Assembly (NCBI RefSeq): GCF_902498195.1
Contig: NZ_CABVIY010000005.1
Coordinates: 372,001-436,000 of the forward strand
Length of the DNA: 64,000 bases
Reading direction: 5' to 3'
Origin: Pseudomonas fluorescens
Lineage (GTDB): Bacteria > Pseudomonadota > Gammaproteobacteria > Pseudomonadales > Pseudomonadaceae
Shown: one piece after another, positions 41,776-50,565 of the stretch
Layout of the letters: each line of letters starts with the position of its first letter
How positions within the stretch are numbered: the stretch's first letter is position 1
Position numbers and translations under genes: made by a program
The notes under the pieces: model-generated
Database searches by the model: none
Seen by the model: the letters and a program-made list of their open reading frames with translations, nothing else
Told to the model about the DNA's origin: nothing

Positions 41776-42552
41776 ATGGGTCTGCGCTTCATCCTCGTCC
41801 TGTTGTGCTGCCTGGCGGGTACTGTTCACGCAGAATCCGCCGGGTCGACGCCTCACAAGGCCTATCTAAGCCTGATCATCGATGACCTGGGGCAAAGCCT
41901 GCCCCGGGATCGCCGCGTGCTGGCCCTCCCCGGCCCGGTCACCACGGCAATCATGCCCGACACGCCTCACGCCACCGAGTTTGCCCGTGAGGCCCACCGC
42001 GCCGGCAAAATCGTCATCCTGCACATGCCCATGGACCCGGCCACCGGCCCGTTCGCCTGGCACCCCGAACTGCCCATCGAAGAGCTTGAGCAACGCCTGA
42101 ACGCTGCGTTCAAGGTGGTGCCCTACACCGCCGGCATCAATAACCACATGGGCAGCCGCATGACTGCGCAACCGGCCGCCATGGCGTGGTTGATGGGTGA
42201 GCTACAGCGGCGTCATAAATTTTTCGTCGACAGCCGCACCAGTGCTCAGACGGTGGCGGCGCAACAGGCGCAGAAGGTTGATCTGGCGAGCGTTTCGCGG
42301 GATGTGTTTCTCGATGACGAGCGCACCGAATCCGCGATCCAGACCCAGTTGCAGACCGCGATCGAACTGGCGCGCAAGCAGGGTTCGGCGGTCATGATCG
42401 GCCATCCGTATCCACAGACACTGGCGGTGCTGGAGCGGGAATTGCCAAAGCTCAAGGCCCAGGGGATTGAGTGGATCGATATTCGGCAGATGATCAGTGT
42501 GCGCGGCAATCGCGCCATGATCGCCCATGGTCAACACGGTATTTACCGGTAA
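41776..42552 (+). CDS. yibQ: Divergent polysaccharide deacetylase family protein (YibQ)
   Basis: A 258-residue secreted protein with signal peptide (FILVLLCCLAGTVHA) and a polysaccharide-deacetylase-2 (NodB-like barrel) domain: LSLIIDDLGQ, VTTAIMPDTPH, ILHMPMDP, NNHMGSRMT, FFVDSRTSA and MIGHPYPQTL. The Asp pair and the His residues of a deacetylase-type site are present, but activity has not been shown for this family to my knowledge. ATG 41776 is chosen; a TTG at 41770 overlapping the ctpA stop codon is an alternative. Part of envC-ctpA-yibQ. Confidence 0.9.
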   Translation: MGLRFILVLLCCLAGTVHAESAGSTPHKAYLSLIIDDLGQSLPRDRRVLALPGPVTTAIMPDTPHATEFAREAHRAGKIVILHMPMDPATGPFAWHPELPIEELEQRLNAAFKVVPYTAGINNHMGSRMTAQPAAMAWLMGELQRRHKFFVDSRTSAQTVAAQQAQKVDLASVSRDVFLDDERTESAIQTQLQTAIELARKQGSAVMIGHPYPQTLAVLERELPKLKAQGIEWIDIRQMISVRGNRAMIAHGQHGIYR

Positions 42553-42665
42553 TACCCAGCAACGACGTATACATAATTACCGCCAGGTGCCCTGGCCACG
42601 TCCCAATAGTGAGACTTCCAACAAGTCGCGACTCCCCGAGTTGCCTTTCGCTATCAGGACAGACT

Positions 42666-43973
42666 ATGACCACCGAAAACGACACATTGCCCACCACGCA
42701 AATGGAAGTCATCCAGCATGACAACCTGCTGATCAACTTCACGACGGAGTTCAATCGGGTTCTGGACACCAGAACCCTGGATTCGAGTGCCGCCGGTTTC
42801 TGGCGGCCTGCACCACCCCCGGATGTATTGCCAGGCTACTTCCCCTTGGGCGATCTCGCTATTTCCGGAGATACCAACATCAATGGCCTCAGGGTCGCGG
42901 CCGTTGTTCGCGACAGCGGCTCACCAAGCGCCGACAACACCAAAGGAAAGGCACTCAGTCGGCCCGAGGACTTTGAGCGCGTCTGGACTGATTCTGGCTC
43001 GGGCGCCACAACGGACGCGTCGATATGGCGCCCGATTCCTCCCGAAGGCTACGTTGCATTGGGAATGGTCTGCTCCAACGACTCCGTAAAACCTTCGCTG
43101 AACGCTGTACGCTGCGTGCGAGCGGATCTGGTCATCGCTTCGAGTGTTGGGGAATTGATATGGAACGACGCCGGTAGTGGTGCCACGCAGAATTTCAGTG
43201 CCTGGAGAATTCAGCCGCCGACCGCAGCACCGGGAGAGATCTATTTCACCCCAGGCGCCTTTTTTGGCGTCCAGAGCCATGACAAACCCGCAACCGCCCT
43301 TGTCTACGCATTACGCATGCAGATCCCTCTGGAGGTAGCCTCGGCACCAGAGGCTCCGGAACTTTCCGGATACGAAGCTCCTTCAGCGATCGAAACCGGC
43401 AAGACGACTCAAGTGGTCAAACTCCCGTGGTTCGCCGTTAAAGACGCCATGCCCCCAATCGACCAATTACGGACGTCCTCAGTCTACCGCCTGGAAAGAA
43501 CAGACCAATGGGTGCTCGTCGGGCATGGTCGCAACACAAGCGACAAGGCCCGGCCTATCAAATGGGCAGCCAATCGGGCTCAAGACACAATAAGAACGCA
43601 AGTCTTCTGCCGCATTTCCTCTATCGAAATCGCAAGTGCCTGGCCAATCGAGCCTGCCAGACATGTCCCGGCGATAGACTTCTCGGCAAATCTGAATGAA
43701 CGCTTCACACACACCGAAAAATTTTCAGACAGTTGGTGGAACACGGCCCCCCGGGACATCATCGCCATGGCGGCGAAAAACAAAGCTGTGGTGGTTTATC
43801 AGATGCAGAGCACATACGTGTTGCTGCGCGAAGATGGAACACAAGTGGCCATCTCCATTGATTACACAGACGACGAAAGCCTGCACCTGAGCGAATTCCC
43901 GTCAGAGGACAGCCCCGCAATCACCCCGCAGCCGATGGAGCAATTGCCAACAGCTACAGATACCGCGCCATGA
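42666..43973 (+). CDS. Vps62-type domain protein, function unknown
   Basis: A 435-residue protein without signal peptide or membrane helices. The first half has a repeated motif: GFWRPAPPPDVLPGYFPLGDLAI, SIWRPIPPEGYVALGMVCS and SAWRIQPPTAAPGEIYFTPGAFF, each followed by a strand such as VVRDSGSP or VRCVRADLV. This is the Vps62 (vacuolar protein sorting 62) pattern seen in fungi and some bacteria. The second half (about 300-410) holds WVLVGHGRNTSDKARPIKW and a beta-rich end with no known match. AGGA is 7 nt before ATG 42666. Base composition is lower in GC than neighbours, and the gene is not part of the yib cluster, suggesting later acquisition. It overlaps the convergent binding-protein gene by 20 bp. 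Confidence 0.8.
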   Translation: MTTENDTLPTTQMEVIQHDNLLINFTTEFNRVLDTRTLDSSAAGFWRPAPPPDVLPGYFPLGDLAISGDTNINGLRVAAVVRDSGSPSADNTKGKALSRPEDFERVWTDSGSGATTDASIWRPIPPEGYVALGMVCSNDSVKPSLNAVRCVRADLVIASSVGELIWNDAGSGATQNFSAWRIQPPTAAPGEIYFTPGAFFGVQSHDKPATALVYALRMQIPLEVASAPEAPELSGYEAPSAIETGKTTQVVKLPWFAVKDAMPPIDQLRTSSVYRLERTDQWVLVGHGRNTSDKARPIKWAANRAQDTIRTQVFCRISSIEIASAWPIEPARHVPAIDFSANLNERFTHTEKFSDSWWNTAPRDIIAMAAKNKAVVVYQMQSTYVLLREDGTQVAISIDYTDDESLHLSEFPSEDSPAITPQPMEQLPTATDTAP

Positions 43974-44712
43974 TGTCATCCACCACGCCTTCCTTGCGCA
44001 GCTGATCCAATGCAGCCTGCAGTTTGGCAACGGTCTCGTCCGGCACGTCCTTGTTCAGTGCCAGATAAAGCTCGGCGCTGTTGAAGCGCAACACTGTCTT
44101 GAGCCCGGTCACGCCGTCCTGCCTTGCCAGGTAACGGCCGGCCGGGTCACCTGTTGCCCACAGGTCGATCTGGCCGTTGACCAGTTTCTTCGCATTGTCC
44201 TGATCGCGCAGCACCACCACCGGGTTCAAGCCTTGCTTGGTCAACGTCTCGGCAATCGCATCGCCCTTGTAGGCGCCGATCTTGTACTTGCGCGCGTCAT
44301 TCAAGGTTTCGAGGGTGATCTTACTGTCCGCTTTGGCCAGCATGATCCAGTCGTCCGGACCGATCGGGCCCACCCATTTGAACAGTTTTTCACGATCTGG
44401 CAGCCGCGCCATGACGAACACGCCATAGCCAGGTTTTTCCAGGGTGAGTTTGTAGATCCGCTCCCAGGGGAAACGTAGCGTCAGGCTGTAGGTAATGTCG
44501 GCGCGCTTGAAGATCTCGCGGACGATGTCCGTGGCGATGCCACTGATGTTTTCGTCCTGGGCGAAGTTCTTGCCGTTCTTCGCCATGTTGTAGGGCGGGA
44601 AGTTTTCCGTCAGCAACACCATGTCGGTATCGGGACTGTCTTTAGCGTGTACCCCGCCGTTGATCAACAACAAGGAAGCGCTGGCAAGGACGAGAAGAAG
44701 GCGTTTAAGCAT
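43954..44712 (-). CDS. Periplasmic solute-binding protein, SBP_bac_3 family
   Basis: A 252-residue exported protein: signal peptide (LLLVLASASLLLINGGVHA), then a two-lobed family 3 binding fold (VLLTENFPPYNMAKNG, FPWERIYKLTLEKPGYGVFVMARLPDREKLFKWVGPI, KIGAYKGDAIAETL, LVNGQIDLWATGDPAGRYLA). No transporter genes are adjacent, so it may be an orphan binding or sensing protein; the ligand is unknown and the usual amino-acid-binding Arg motif is not clear. It lies 78 bp downstream of hisF in the same direction, a neighbourhood shared with P. aeruginosa. Confidence 0.88.
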   Translation of the reverse strand: MLKRLLLVLASASLLLINGGVHAKDSPDTDMVLLTENFPPYNMAKNGKNFAQDENISGIATDIVREIFKRADITYSLTLRFPWERIYKLTLEKPGYGVFVMARLPDREKLFKWVGPIGPDDWIMLAKADSKITLETLNDARKYKIGAYKGDAIAETLTKQGLNPVVVLRDQDNAKKLVNGQIDLWATGDPAGRYLARQDGVTGLKTVLRFNSAELYLALNKDVPDETVAKLQAALDQLRKEGVVDDIMARYL

Positions 44713-44790
44713 GTCTGGCTACCGAAATCCATGGCGTACCCAAGAGTGCCTTGAGCCCGCCATGATGTCCACTGGCCTGTATTGGATTGT

Positions 44791-45561
44791 TTAACGCATC
44801 ACGATGCCACGATGGGCCATGTAGGCCTTGGCTTCCTGCACGGTGTATTCACCGAAGTGGAAAATACTCGCCGCCAATACCGCACTGGCATGGCCTTCGA
44901 GAATGCCGTCGGCCAGATGCTGCAGGTTGCCGACGCCGCCGGATGCGATCACCGGAATGCCCAGCGCATCGCTGATGGCGCGGGTGACGCCCAGGTCGAA
45001 GCCGTTTTTCATGCCGTCCTGGTCCATGCTGGTCAGCAGGATTTCACCGGCACCGAGACCCTCCATCTTCTTCGCCCACTCGACCGCGTCGAGGCCGGTC
45101 GGCTTGCGGCCGCCGTGGGTGAAGATTTCCCAGCGTGGCGTTTCCCCGAGACCCGAAACCTTCTTCGCGTCGATGGCAACGACGATGCACTGCGAGCCGA
45201 AATGCTGCGCTGCTTCACCGACGAACTCAGGGTTGAACACCGCGGCGGTATTGATCGACACTTTGTCCGCCCCGGCATTGAGCAGGTTGCGAATGTCCTG
45301 CACGGTGCGCACGCCACCACCGACGGTCAGCGGGATGAACACCTGGCTGGCCATGCGCTCGACGGTATGCAGCGTGGTATCGCGACCGTCGACGCTGGCG
45401 GTGATGTCGAGAAAGGTAATCTCGTCGGCACCCTGCTCGTCGTAACGACGGGCGATTTCCACCGGGTCGCCGGCGTCGCGGATGTTTTCGAATTTCACAC
45501 CCTTGACCACCCGGCCGTTATCCACGTCCAGGCAAGGGATGATGCGTTTGGCCAGCGCCAT
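44791..45561 (-). CDS. hisF: Imidazole glycerol phosphate synthase, cyclase subunit
   Basis: A 256-residue TIM barrel with the catalytic aspartates in IIPCLDVDNGRVVKG and IVVAIDAKKV, plus the phosphate-binding GGVRT and ASGGVG loops. With HisH it converts PRFAR and ammonia to imidazole glycerol phosphate and AICAR. It follows hisA by 9 bp. Confidence 0.98.
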   Translation of the reverse strand: MALAKRIIPCLDVDNGRVVKGVKFENIRDAGDPVEIARRYDEQGADEITFLDITASVDGRDTTLHTVERMASQVFIPLTVGGGVRTVQDIRNLLNAGADKVSINTAAVFNPEFVGEAAQHFGSQCIVVAIDAKKVSGLGETPRWEIFTHGGRKPTGLDAVEWAKKMEGLGAGEILLTSMDQDGMKNGFDLGVTRAISDALGIPVIASGGVGNLQHLADGILEGHASAVLAASIFHFGEYTVQEAKAYMAHRGIVMR

Positions 45562-45570
45562 GGTCAGTCC

Positions 45571-46308
45571 TCAGCCTTTGTACGAATCGCAGAAAGCTTG
45601 CGCTTCAGCGACATCGAGGGTGCCTTCGTAGATCGCCCGGCCCGTGATTGCGCCGATGATGCCCGGGGCCTTGGCGTCGAGCAGCGACTTGATGTCACCC
45701 AGGTTGTGGATACCACCGGATGCGATCACCGGAATGCGCGTGGCAGCGGCCAGTGCGGCAGTGAACGGTACATTGCAGCCCTGCATCATGCCGTCTTTGG
45801 CGATGTCGGTATAAACGATGGCGGACACGCCGTCGGCCTCGAACTGTTTGGCCAGGTCGATGACCTGCACGGTGCTGATTTCAGCCCAGCCGTCAGTGGC
45901 GACGAAACCGTCCTTGGCATCCAGGCCGACAATCACCTTGCCCGGAAACGCGCGGCAGGCTTCGGCGACGAACGCCGGATCTTTCACCGCCTTCGTGCCG
46001 ATGATCACGTAGCTCACGCCCGCTTTCACGTAGTGCTCGATGGTTTCCAGCGAGCGAATACCACCGCCGATCTGGATCGGCAGGTTCGGGTAGCGTTTGG
46101 CAATGGCGGTGACCACTTCGCCATTGACCGGCTGGCCTTCGAAGGCGCCGTTCAGGTCGACCAGATGCAGACGACGGCAACCGCCCTCCACCCACTTGGC
46201 AGCCATGCTCACCGGGTCATCGGAGAACACCGTGGAATCTTCCATGCGGCCCTGGCGCAGACGAACACAGGCACCGTCTTTAAGATCGATAGCGGGAATA
46301 ATCAGCAT
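45571..46308 (-). CDS. hisA: ProFAR isomerase
   Basis: A 245-residue TIM barrel homologous to HisF, with IIPAIDLKDGACVRL (acid/base Asp), GGGIRSLETI and ASGGIHNLGDI phosphate loops. It catalyses the Amadori rearrangement of ProFAR to PRFAR. ATG 46308 is the family start; the frame is open 5 codons upstream. Confidence 0.97.
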   Translation of the reverse strand: MLIIPAIDLKDGACVRLRQGRMEDSTVFSDDPVSMAAKWVEGGCRRLHLVDLNGAFEGQPVNGEVVTAIAKRYPNLPIQIGGGIRSLETIEHYVKAGVSYVIIGTKAVKDPAFVAEACRAFPGKVIVGLDAKDGFVATDGWAEISTVQVIDLAKQFEADGVSAIVYTDIAKDGMMQGCNVPFTAALAAATRIPVIASGGIHNLGDIKSLLDAKAPGIIGAITGRAIYEGTLDVAEAQAFCDSYKG

Positions 46309-46350
46309 CTGGCAAACCTTCAAATTCGATTGTTCAGCTTCGCTCGAAAA

Positions 46351-46608
46351 TCAGTTTTTCTCGAGCGCCCACAAGTCGCTTTCGATGCTTTCGAACCTCT
46401 CTTTGAGGTGCGTCTGCACATCGAAAATCGCCCTGTTGTAATAGTGCGGAGCAATTTCGCGGGTAAACAGCTCAAGGATTTCGGCCGCTTCGAACGAACC
46501 CAGGTCCAGTTCGAAGCGATCCTCCATGAAGCGTTTGATCTTGAGATTGGCCTCGTTCTCCTGTTCGGGAGTGAGGATCAGGATCGGCGGCTTCTTCTTG
46601 ACGGCCAT
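46351..46608 (-). CDS. DUF2164 family small protein within the his operon
   Basis: An 85-residue acidic/basic helical protein (PPILILTPEQENEANLKIKRFMEDRFELDLGSFEAAEILELFTREIAPHYYNRAIFD as successive parts), matching DUF2164. Its ATG follows the hisH stop codon without a gap (TAAATG), so it is translated from the his mRNA by restart. No function is known. Its place between hisH and hisA, whose products act in neighbouring steps, makes a role with histidine enzymes possible but unproven. Confidence 0.88.
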   Translation of the reverse strand: MAVKKKPPILILTPEQENEANLKIKRFMEDRFELDLGSFEAAEILELFTREIAPHYYNRAIFDVQTHLKERFESIESDLWALEKN

Positions 46609-47247
46609 TTACCAGCGACCATCCCACGCCGCGAAGTTCTGCAGCAATTGCAGGCCATGGGTATGGCTCTTCTCCGGGTGGAACTGCACGGCGAAACGCG
46701 AGCCATCGGCCAGCGCCGCGGCGAAATCGACACCGTAGTGACCGCCACCCACCACCTGGCGCGCGTTGGCGGCCGCGATGTAGTAGCTGTGCACGAAGTA
46801 GAACCGCGCCAGGTCCGGAATGTCGTGCCACAACGGGTGATTGACCGTCTGCTTCACTTCGTTCCAGCCCATGTGCGGGACTTTCAGGTGTTCGCCGTCT
46901 TCATGCAGGTCCTTGCCGAAGAACTTCACCGCGCCCGGAAACAAGCCGATGCAGTCGACGCCATCGTTCTCTTCACTGCTGTCGAGCAAGGCTTGCATGC
47001 CGACGCAGATGCCGAGGAACGGGCGATCCTGGCTGACTTCACGCACCAGCGAGTCGAAACCCAGGCGACGGATCTCCGCCATGCAATCGCGAATCGCACC
47101 TACGCCGGGGAAAACCACCCGGTCGGCTTCGCGAATCACGTTGGCATCGCTGGTGATCAGCACCTTGCCGGCACCGACGTGCTCGAGGGCCTTGGCCACC
47201 GAGTGCAGGTTGCCCATGCCGTAATCGATAACCGCGACTGTCTGCAT
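46609..47247 (-). CDS. hisH: Imidazole glycerol phosphate synthase, glutaminase subunit
   Basis: A 212-residue class I glutamine amidotransferase with the nucleophile in FLGICVGMQAL and the His/Glu pair in VQFHPEKSHTHG. It supplies ammonia to HisF. Its ATG overlaps the hisB stop codon by 1 bp (TAATG). Confidence 0.97.
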   Translation of the reverse strand: MQTVAVIDYGMGNLHSVAKALEHVGAGKVLITSDANVIREADRVVFPGVGAIRDCMAEIRRLGFDSLVREVSQDRPFLGICVGMQALLDSSEENDGVDCIGLFPGAVKFFGKDLHEDGEHLKVPHMGWNEVKQTVNHPLWHDIPDLARFYFVHSYYIAAANARQVVGGGHYGVDFAAALADGSRFAVQFHPEKSHTHGLQLLQNFAAWDGRW

Positions 47248-47840
47248 TACAGGACGCCCTTGGTCGAAGGCATTTGCCCGGCCATGCGGTCATCGAGTTC
47301 TACCGCCATGCGCAGCGCGCGGCCGAAAGCCTTGAACACGGTTTCGATCTGGTGGTGGGTGTTGTGACCACGCAGGTTGTCGATGTGCAGGGTAACGTTG
47401 GCGTGGTTGACGAAGCCCTGGAAGAACTCCTGGAACAGGTCAACGTCGAAGCCGCCGACCGTGGCGCGGGTATACGGAACGTGCATCTGCAGGCCTGGAC
47501 GGCCGGAGAAGTCGATCACTACGCGCGACAGCGCCTCATCGAGCGGCACGTAGGCGTGACCGTAGCGACGGATGCCTTTCTTGTCGCCGATGGCTTGGGT
47601 GAATGCCTGACCCAGCGTGATACCGACATCTTCCACCGTGTGGTGGTCATCGATATGCAGGTCGCCTTTGCTGACGATATCCAGGTCGATCAGCCCGTGA
47701 CGGGCGATCTGGTCCAGCATGTGCTCAAGAAAAGGTACACCGATATCAAATCGGGCCTTTCCGGTGCCATCCAGGTTGATCGAGGCTTTGATCTGGGTTT
47801 CCAGAGTGTCGCGCTCGACTGACGCCTTACGTTCGGCCAT
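47247..47840 (-). CDS. hisB: Imidazoleglycerol-phosphate dehydratase
   Basis: A 197-residue monofunctional IGPD, without the phosphatase domain that E. coli HisB carries. Metal-binding motifs: PFLEHMLDQIARHG, DLHIDDHHTVEDVGI and later RGHNTHHQIETVFKAF. ATG 47840 (MAERKASVER) is preferred over an open extension to 47876. First gene of hisB-hisH-DUF2164-hisA-hisF. Confidence 0.97.
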   Translation of the reverse strand: MAERKASVERDTLETQIKASINLDGTGKARFDIGVPFLEHMLDQIARHGLIDLDIVSKGDLHIDDHHTVEDVGITLGQAFTQAIGDKKGIRRYGHAYVPLDEALSRVVIDFSGRPGLQMHVPYTRATVGGFDVDLFQEFFQGFVNHANVTLHIDNLRGHNTHHQIETVFKAFGRALRMAVELDDRMAGQMPSTKGVL

Positions 47841-47995
47841 CACCAGCTCCGCAAAATCATTGGGCGAAAAAGGCAACCATTATAGGGGCGCGGGCGGGAA
47901 ACAGAAACACGGGAGGTGATATCACTGACGGATAGAACCCCACGCCGTCGGGGATAGACATGTCCATACAAGCCATAGGGGCACACCACAAAACA

Positions 47996-48090
47996 AATGT
48001 GGGAGCGGGCTTGCTCGCGAAAGCGGTGTGTCAGTCAAGATTGAAGTCGACTGGAAACACCGCTTTCGCGAGCAAGCCCGCTCCCACAAG
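47996..48090. repeat. Composite inverted repeat, family C
   Basis: Outer arms GGGAGCGGGCTTGCTCGCGA and complement, with the inner GTGTGTCAGTC element partly decayed on its right side. Lies between hisB and the MFS gene. Confidence 0.88.
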
Positions 48091-48105
48091 GGGTACTGCG
48101 TTTAC

Positions 48106-49767
48106 TTAGTGGAACAGTACCGCAGTTTTTTGCAGCGTCACCCAGACACCCCACGCCAACGGAATGCCCACTGCCAGCCAGGCAGCGATCGCCAATGGTT
48201 TGGTGCCCGCAGCGGCTTTCCACTCCAGCACAGTGCTGCTGTCAGCGCCCTTGTCATGGCCCAGCGCCTGCTCGGCAGCCAGTTCCGCGTCGGTCATGAA
48301 GTACTTGTCGGCCACCGGCCGCACCAGCAGGTTGCAGATGAAACCCAGCACCAGCAGGCCCGCCAGGATGTACAGCGTGATGTCGTAAGCCGCGGCACGT
48401 TCTACGCCGATGCTCAGCTGATACTCACGCAGGTAGTTCACCAGCACCGGGCCCAACACGCCCGCCGCCGCCCATGCCGTCAGCAGGCGACCGTGGATCG
48501 CACCAACCATTTGCGTACCGAACAGGTCCGCCAGGTAAGCCGGAACGGTGGCAAAACCGCCGCCGTACATCGACAGGATGACGCAGAACGCCGCCACGAA
48601 CAGCGCGACGCTGCCCAGATGACCGAGGTTCGGGATCAGTGCATACAGCGCGAAGCCCAGGGCAAAGAACACGAAGTAGGTGTTTTTACGGCCCAGGTAA
48701 TCCGAGAACGAGGCCCAGAAGAACCGGCCGCCGATGTTGAACAGGCTCAGCAAACCGGTGAAACCGGCGGCAATTGCGGCGATCGAGGCCAGTTGCCCCG
48801 CATCCAGCTGACCGAACGCCAGGTCATTGCCCAGCAGCTTGCCGCCGAACACTTCCTGCAACAGTGGCGAGGCCATGCCGAGGATGCCGATACCGGCCGA
48901 TACGTTCAGGCACAGCACCAGCCACACCAGGCGAAATTGTGGTGTTTTCCAGGCCACGTTCACGTGGACGTGACGGTTGGTGATCATCGCGTTCGAGGCT
49001 TTTTTCGCCGGGGCGGTCCAGCCTTCAGGCTTCCAGCCGGTTGGCGGCACGCGATAGGACAGTGCGCCACCGATCATGAACACGAAGTAGATCGCAGCCA
49101 TCGCCACGAAGCTCTGCCATACGCCCACGCCGTCTGCCGAACCGAAGTGGCTCATCAAGGCTGTCGCCAGGGGGGCGCCGACCATCGCGCCACCGCCAAA
49201 GCCCATGATCGCCATGCCGGTCGCCATGCCGCGCTTGTCCGGGAACCACTTGATCAGGGTCGACACCGGTGAGATGTAGCCCAGGCCCAGGCCGATACCA
49301 CCGATGACGCCGGAACCAATCCACATCAGCCAGATCTGGTGCGTGTAGATACCCAGCGCCGAAATCAGCAAGCCGCCACACCAGCACAGTGCCGACACAA
49401 CGCCGGCCTTGCGCGGCCCGGCATGTTCCAGCCAGCCGCCCCAGATGGCTGCCGAGCAACCCAGGAAAATGAAGAACAGGGTGTAGATCCAGCCGAGCAT
49501 CGAGATCGGCCAGTCGCATTGGGACGAAAAGACCTGAGCGATGAAGCTCATGTCCGGCGCGCAGGCTACCGCCTTCGAAATACCCAAGGCCTTGGACAGT
49601 GGCAGCCAGAACACCGAGAAGCCGTAGGCCATGCCGATGCAGAGGTGGATGGCCAGGGCGGCCGGTGGCACCAGCCAGCGGTTGAAACCGGGCTTGGCGA
49701 TGATGCGTTCCTTGGACAGGAACGCGGGCTGGCCGGCATAGCCGTCCGCCGTGATACTCGTGGTCAT
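48106..49767 (-). CDS. OFA-family MFS transporter (oxalate/formate antiporter-like)
   Basis: A 553-residue major-facilitator protein with about 12 transmembrane helices and a long central cytosolic loop (VPPTGWKPEGWTAPAKKASNAMI). Marks: GWIYTLFFIFLGCSAAIWGG, WLEHAGPRKAGVVSAL, IGGIGLGLGYISPVSTLIKWFPDKRGMATGMAIMGFGGGAMV, and RFFWASFSDYLGRKNTYF. This is the oxalate:formate antiporter family; the substrate in pseudomonads is a small carboxylate at best guess. Start ATG 49767 with GGGGA upstream; a long in-frame extension to 50142 is spurious. Monocistronic. Confidence 0.9.
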   Translation of the reverse strand: MTTSITADGYAGQPAFLSKERIIAKPGFNRWLVPPAALAIHLCIGMAYGFSVFWLPLSKALGISKAVACAPDMSFIAQVFSSQCDWPISMLGWIYTLFFIFLGCSAAIWGGWLEHAGPRKAGVVSALCWCGGLLISALGIYTHQIWLMWIGSGVIGGIGLGLGYISPVSTLIKWFPDKRGMATGMAIMGFGGGAMVGAPLATALMSHFGSADGVGVWQSFVAMAAIYFVFMIGGALSYRVPPTGWKPEGWTAPAKKASNAMITNRHVHVNVAWKTPQFRLVWLVLCLNVSAGIGILGMASPLLQEVFGGKLLGNDLAFGQLDAGQLASIAAIAAGFTGLLSLFNIGGRFFWASFSDYLGRKNTYFVFFALGFALYALIPNLGHLGSVALFVAAFCVILSMYGGGFATVPAYLADLFGTQMVGAIHGRLLTAWAAAGVLGPVLVNYLREYQLSIGVERAAAYDITLYILAGLLVLGFICNLLVRPVADKYFMTDAELAAEQALGHDKGADSSTVLEWKAAAGTKPLAIAAWLAVGIPLAWGVWVTLQKTAVLFH

Positions 49768-49976
49768 TGTGTATCCCCCAATTATTAGTATGGTTCGCCA
49801 GGCACTCTTCACCTCAGCCTTGATGCACGCAGGCATGACTGTCTTTTTGAGGGTGAAGCTCCATTTTGGTGCGACATCCGGTCGCAGAAGGACCGACGAA
49901 CGGGCGAAGGTTACCACTTGCACGTGACAGAAAAACCAAACTGATATCACGTTTTGTACGTTATCTGATCTCTCGT

Positions 49977-50060
49977 GCCGTAGGCGCTGCCGAAAGCTGC
50001 GAACATTTGATCTTCTGATACATCTGGAAAAGTCGAAGAATCGCCGTCTTCGGCAGCCCC
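49977..50060. repeat. Decayed inverted repeat of family B
   Basis: Arms GCCGTAGGCGCTGCCGAAAG and TCGCCGTCTTCGGCAGC are recognisable but broken; the loop is longer than in the intact copies. It occupies most of the gap upstream of the PanZ-like gene; nothing else was found in the 315 bp between 49768 and 50082. Confidence 0.6.
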
Positions 50061-50082
50061 ACACAACCTCACAGGATTCTCC

Positions 50083-50487
50083 ATGCCCATCGTTGTCGAG
50101 TCGCTGAACGAAGCCACCTGCCAGGATCAGCAAGATCTGCAAAAAATCTACCGGGACGCGCCACCGTGGCTGTTTGTGCCGTTCACTGGGGATGCGCAGC
50201 TGATCGAGGCCTGTCTACTGGACGGTTCGTTGATCGCCGGGCGCTTCAATGATCGACTGCTAGGCGCGGCACGCCTGCAACGACAGCCAGACGTGTGGCA
50301 TCTGTCTCAATTATGCGTACGAAAAATTACCCGCCGCCGCGGAGTCGCGGAGCGACTGGTCCGTGAAGCGCAGACCATGGCCGCGCAAGCGGGTGCCACC
50401 CTGCACCTGCTGGCGCCCGTCGGTCACCTGGAAGCCCAGGCATTGGCGGCGAAGTTGAACGTGCCGCTGGATGCCCTGTCCGAGTGA
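50083..50487 (+). CDS. PanZ/PanM-like acetyl-CoA-binding protein (GNAT fold)
   Basis: A 134-residue GNAT-fold protein. It shares with E. coli PanZ the lines DQQDLQKIY, LIAGRFNDRLLGAARLQ and CVRKITRRRGVAERLV; the last is the acetyl-CoA-binding loop (RRRGV). PanZ senses acetyl-CoA and promotes self-cleavage and feedback of aspartate decarboxylase PanD. Whether the pseudomonad protein does this is not known, and panD is not in the window. The catalytic region needed for acetyl transfer is not evident. It stands alone, 78 bp before asmA. Confidence 0.82.
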   Translation: MPIVVESLNEATCQDQQDLQKIYRDAPPWLFVPFTGDAQLIEACLLDGSLIAGRFNDRLLGAARLQRQPDVWHLSQLCVRKITRRRGVAERLVREAQTMAAQAGATLHLLAPVGHLEAQALAAKLNVPLDALSE

Positions 50488-50565
50488 TCGCTGACCGATC
50501 GTCCGTTTTGCAGCGCTATACTCCTCGGCTAAATTTCGAATTCGACTAACTACAAGGACTCGCCC

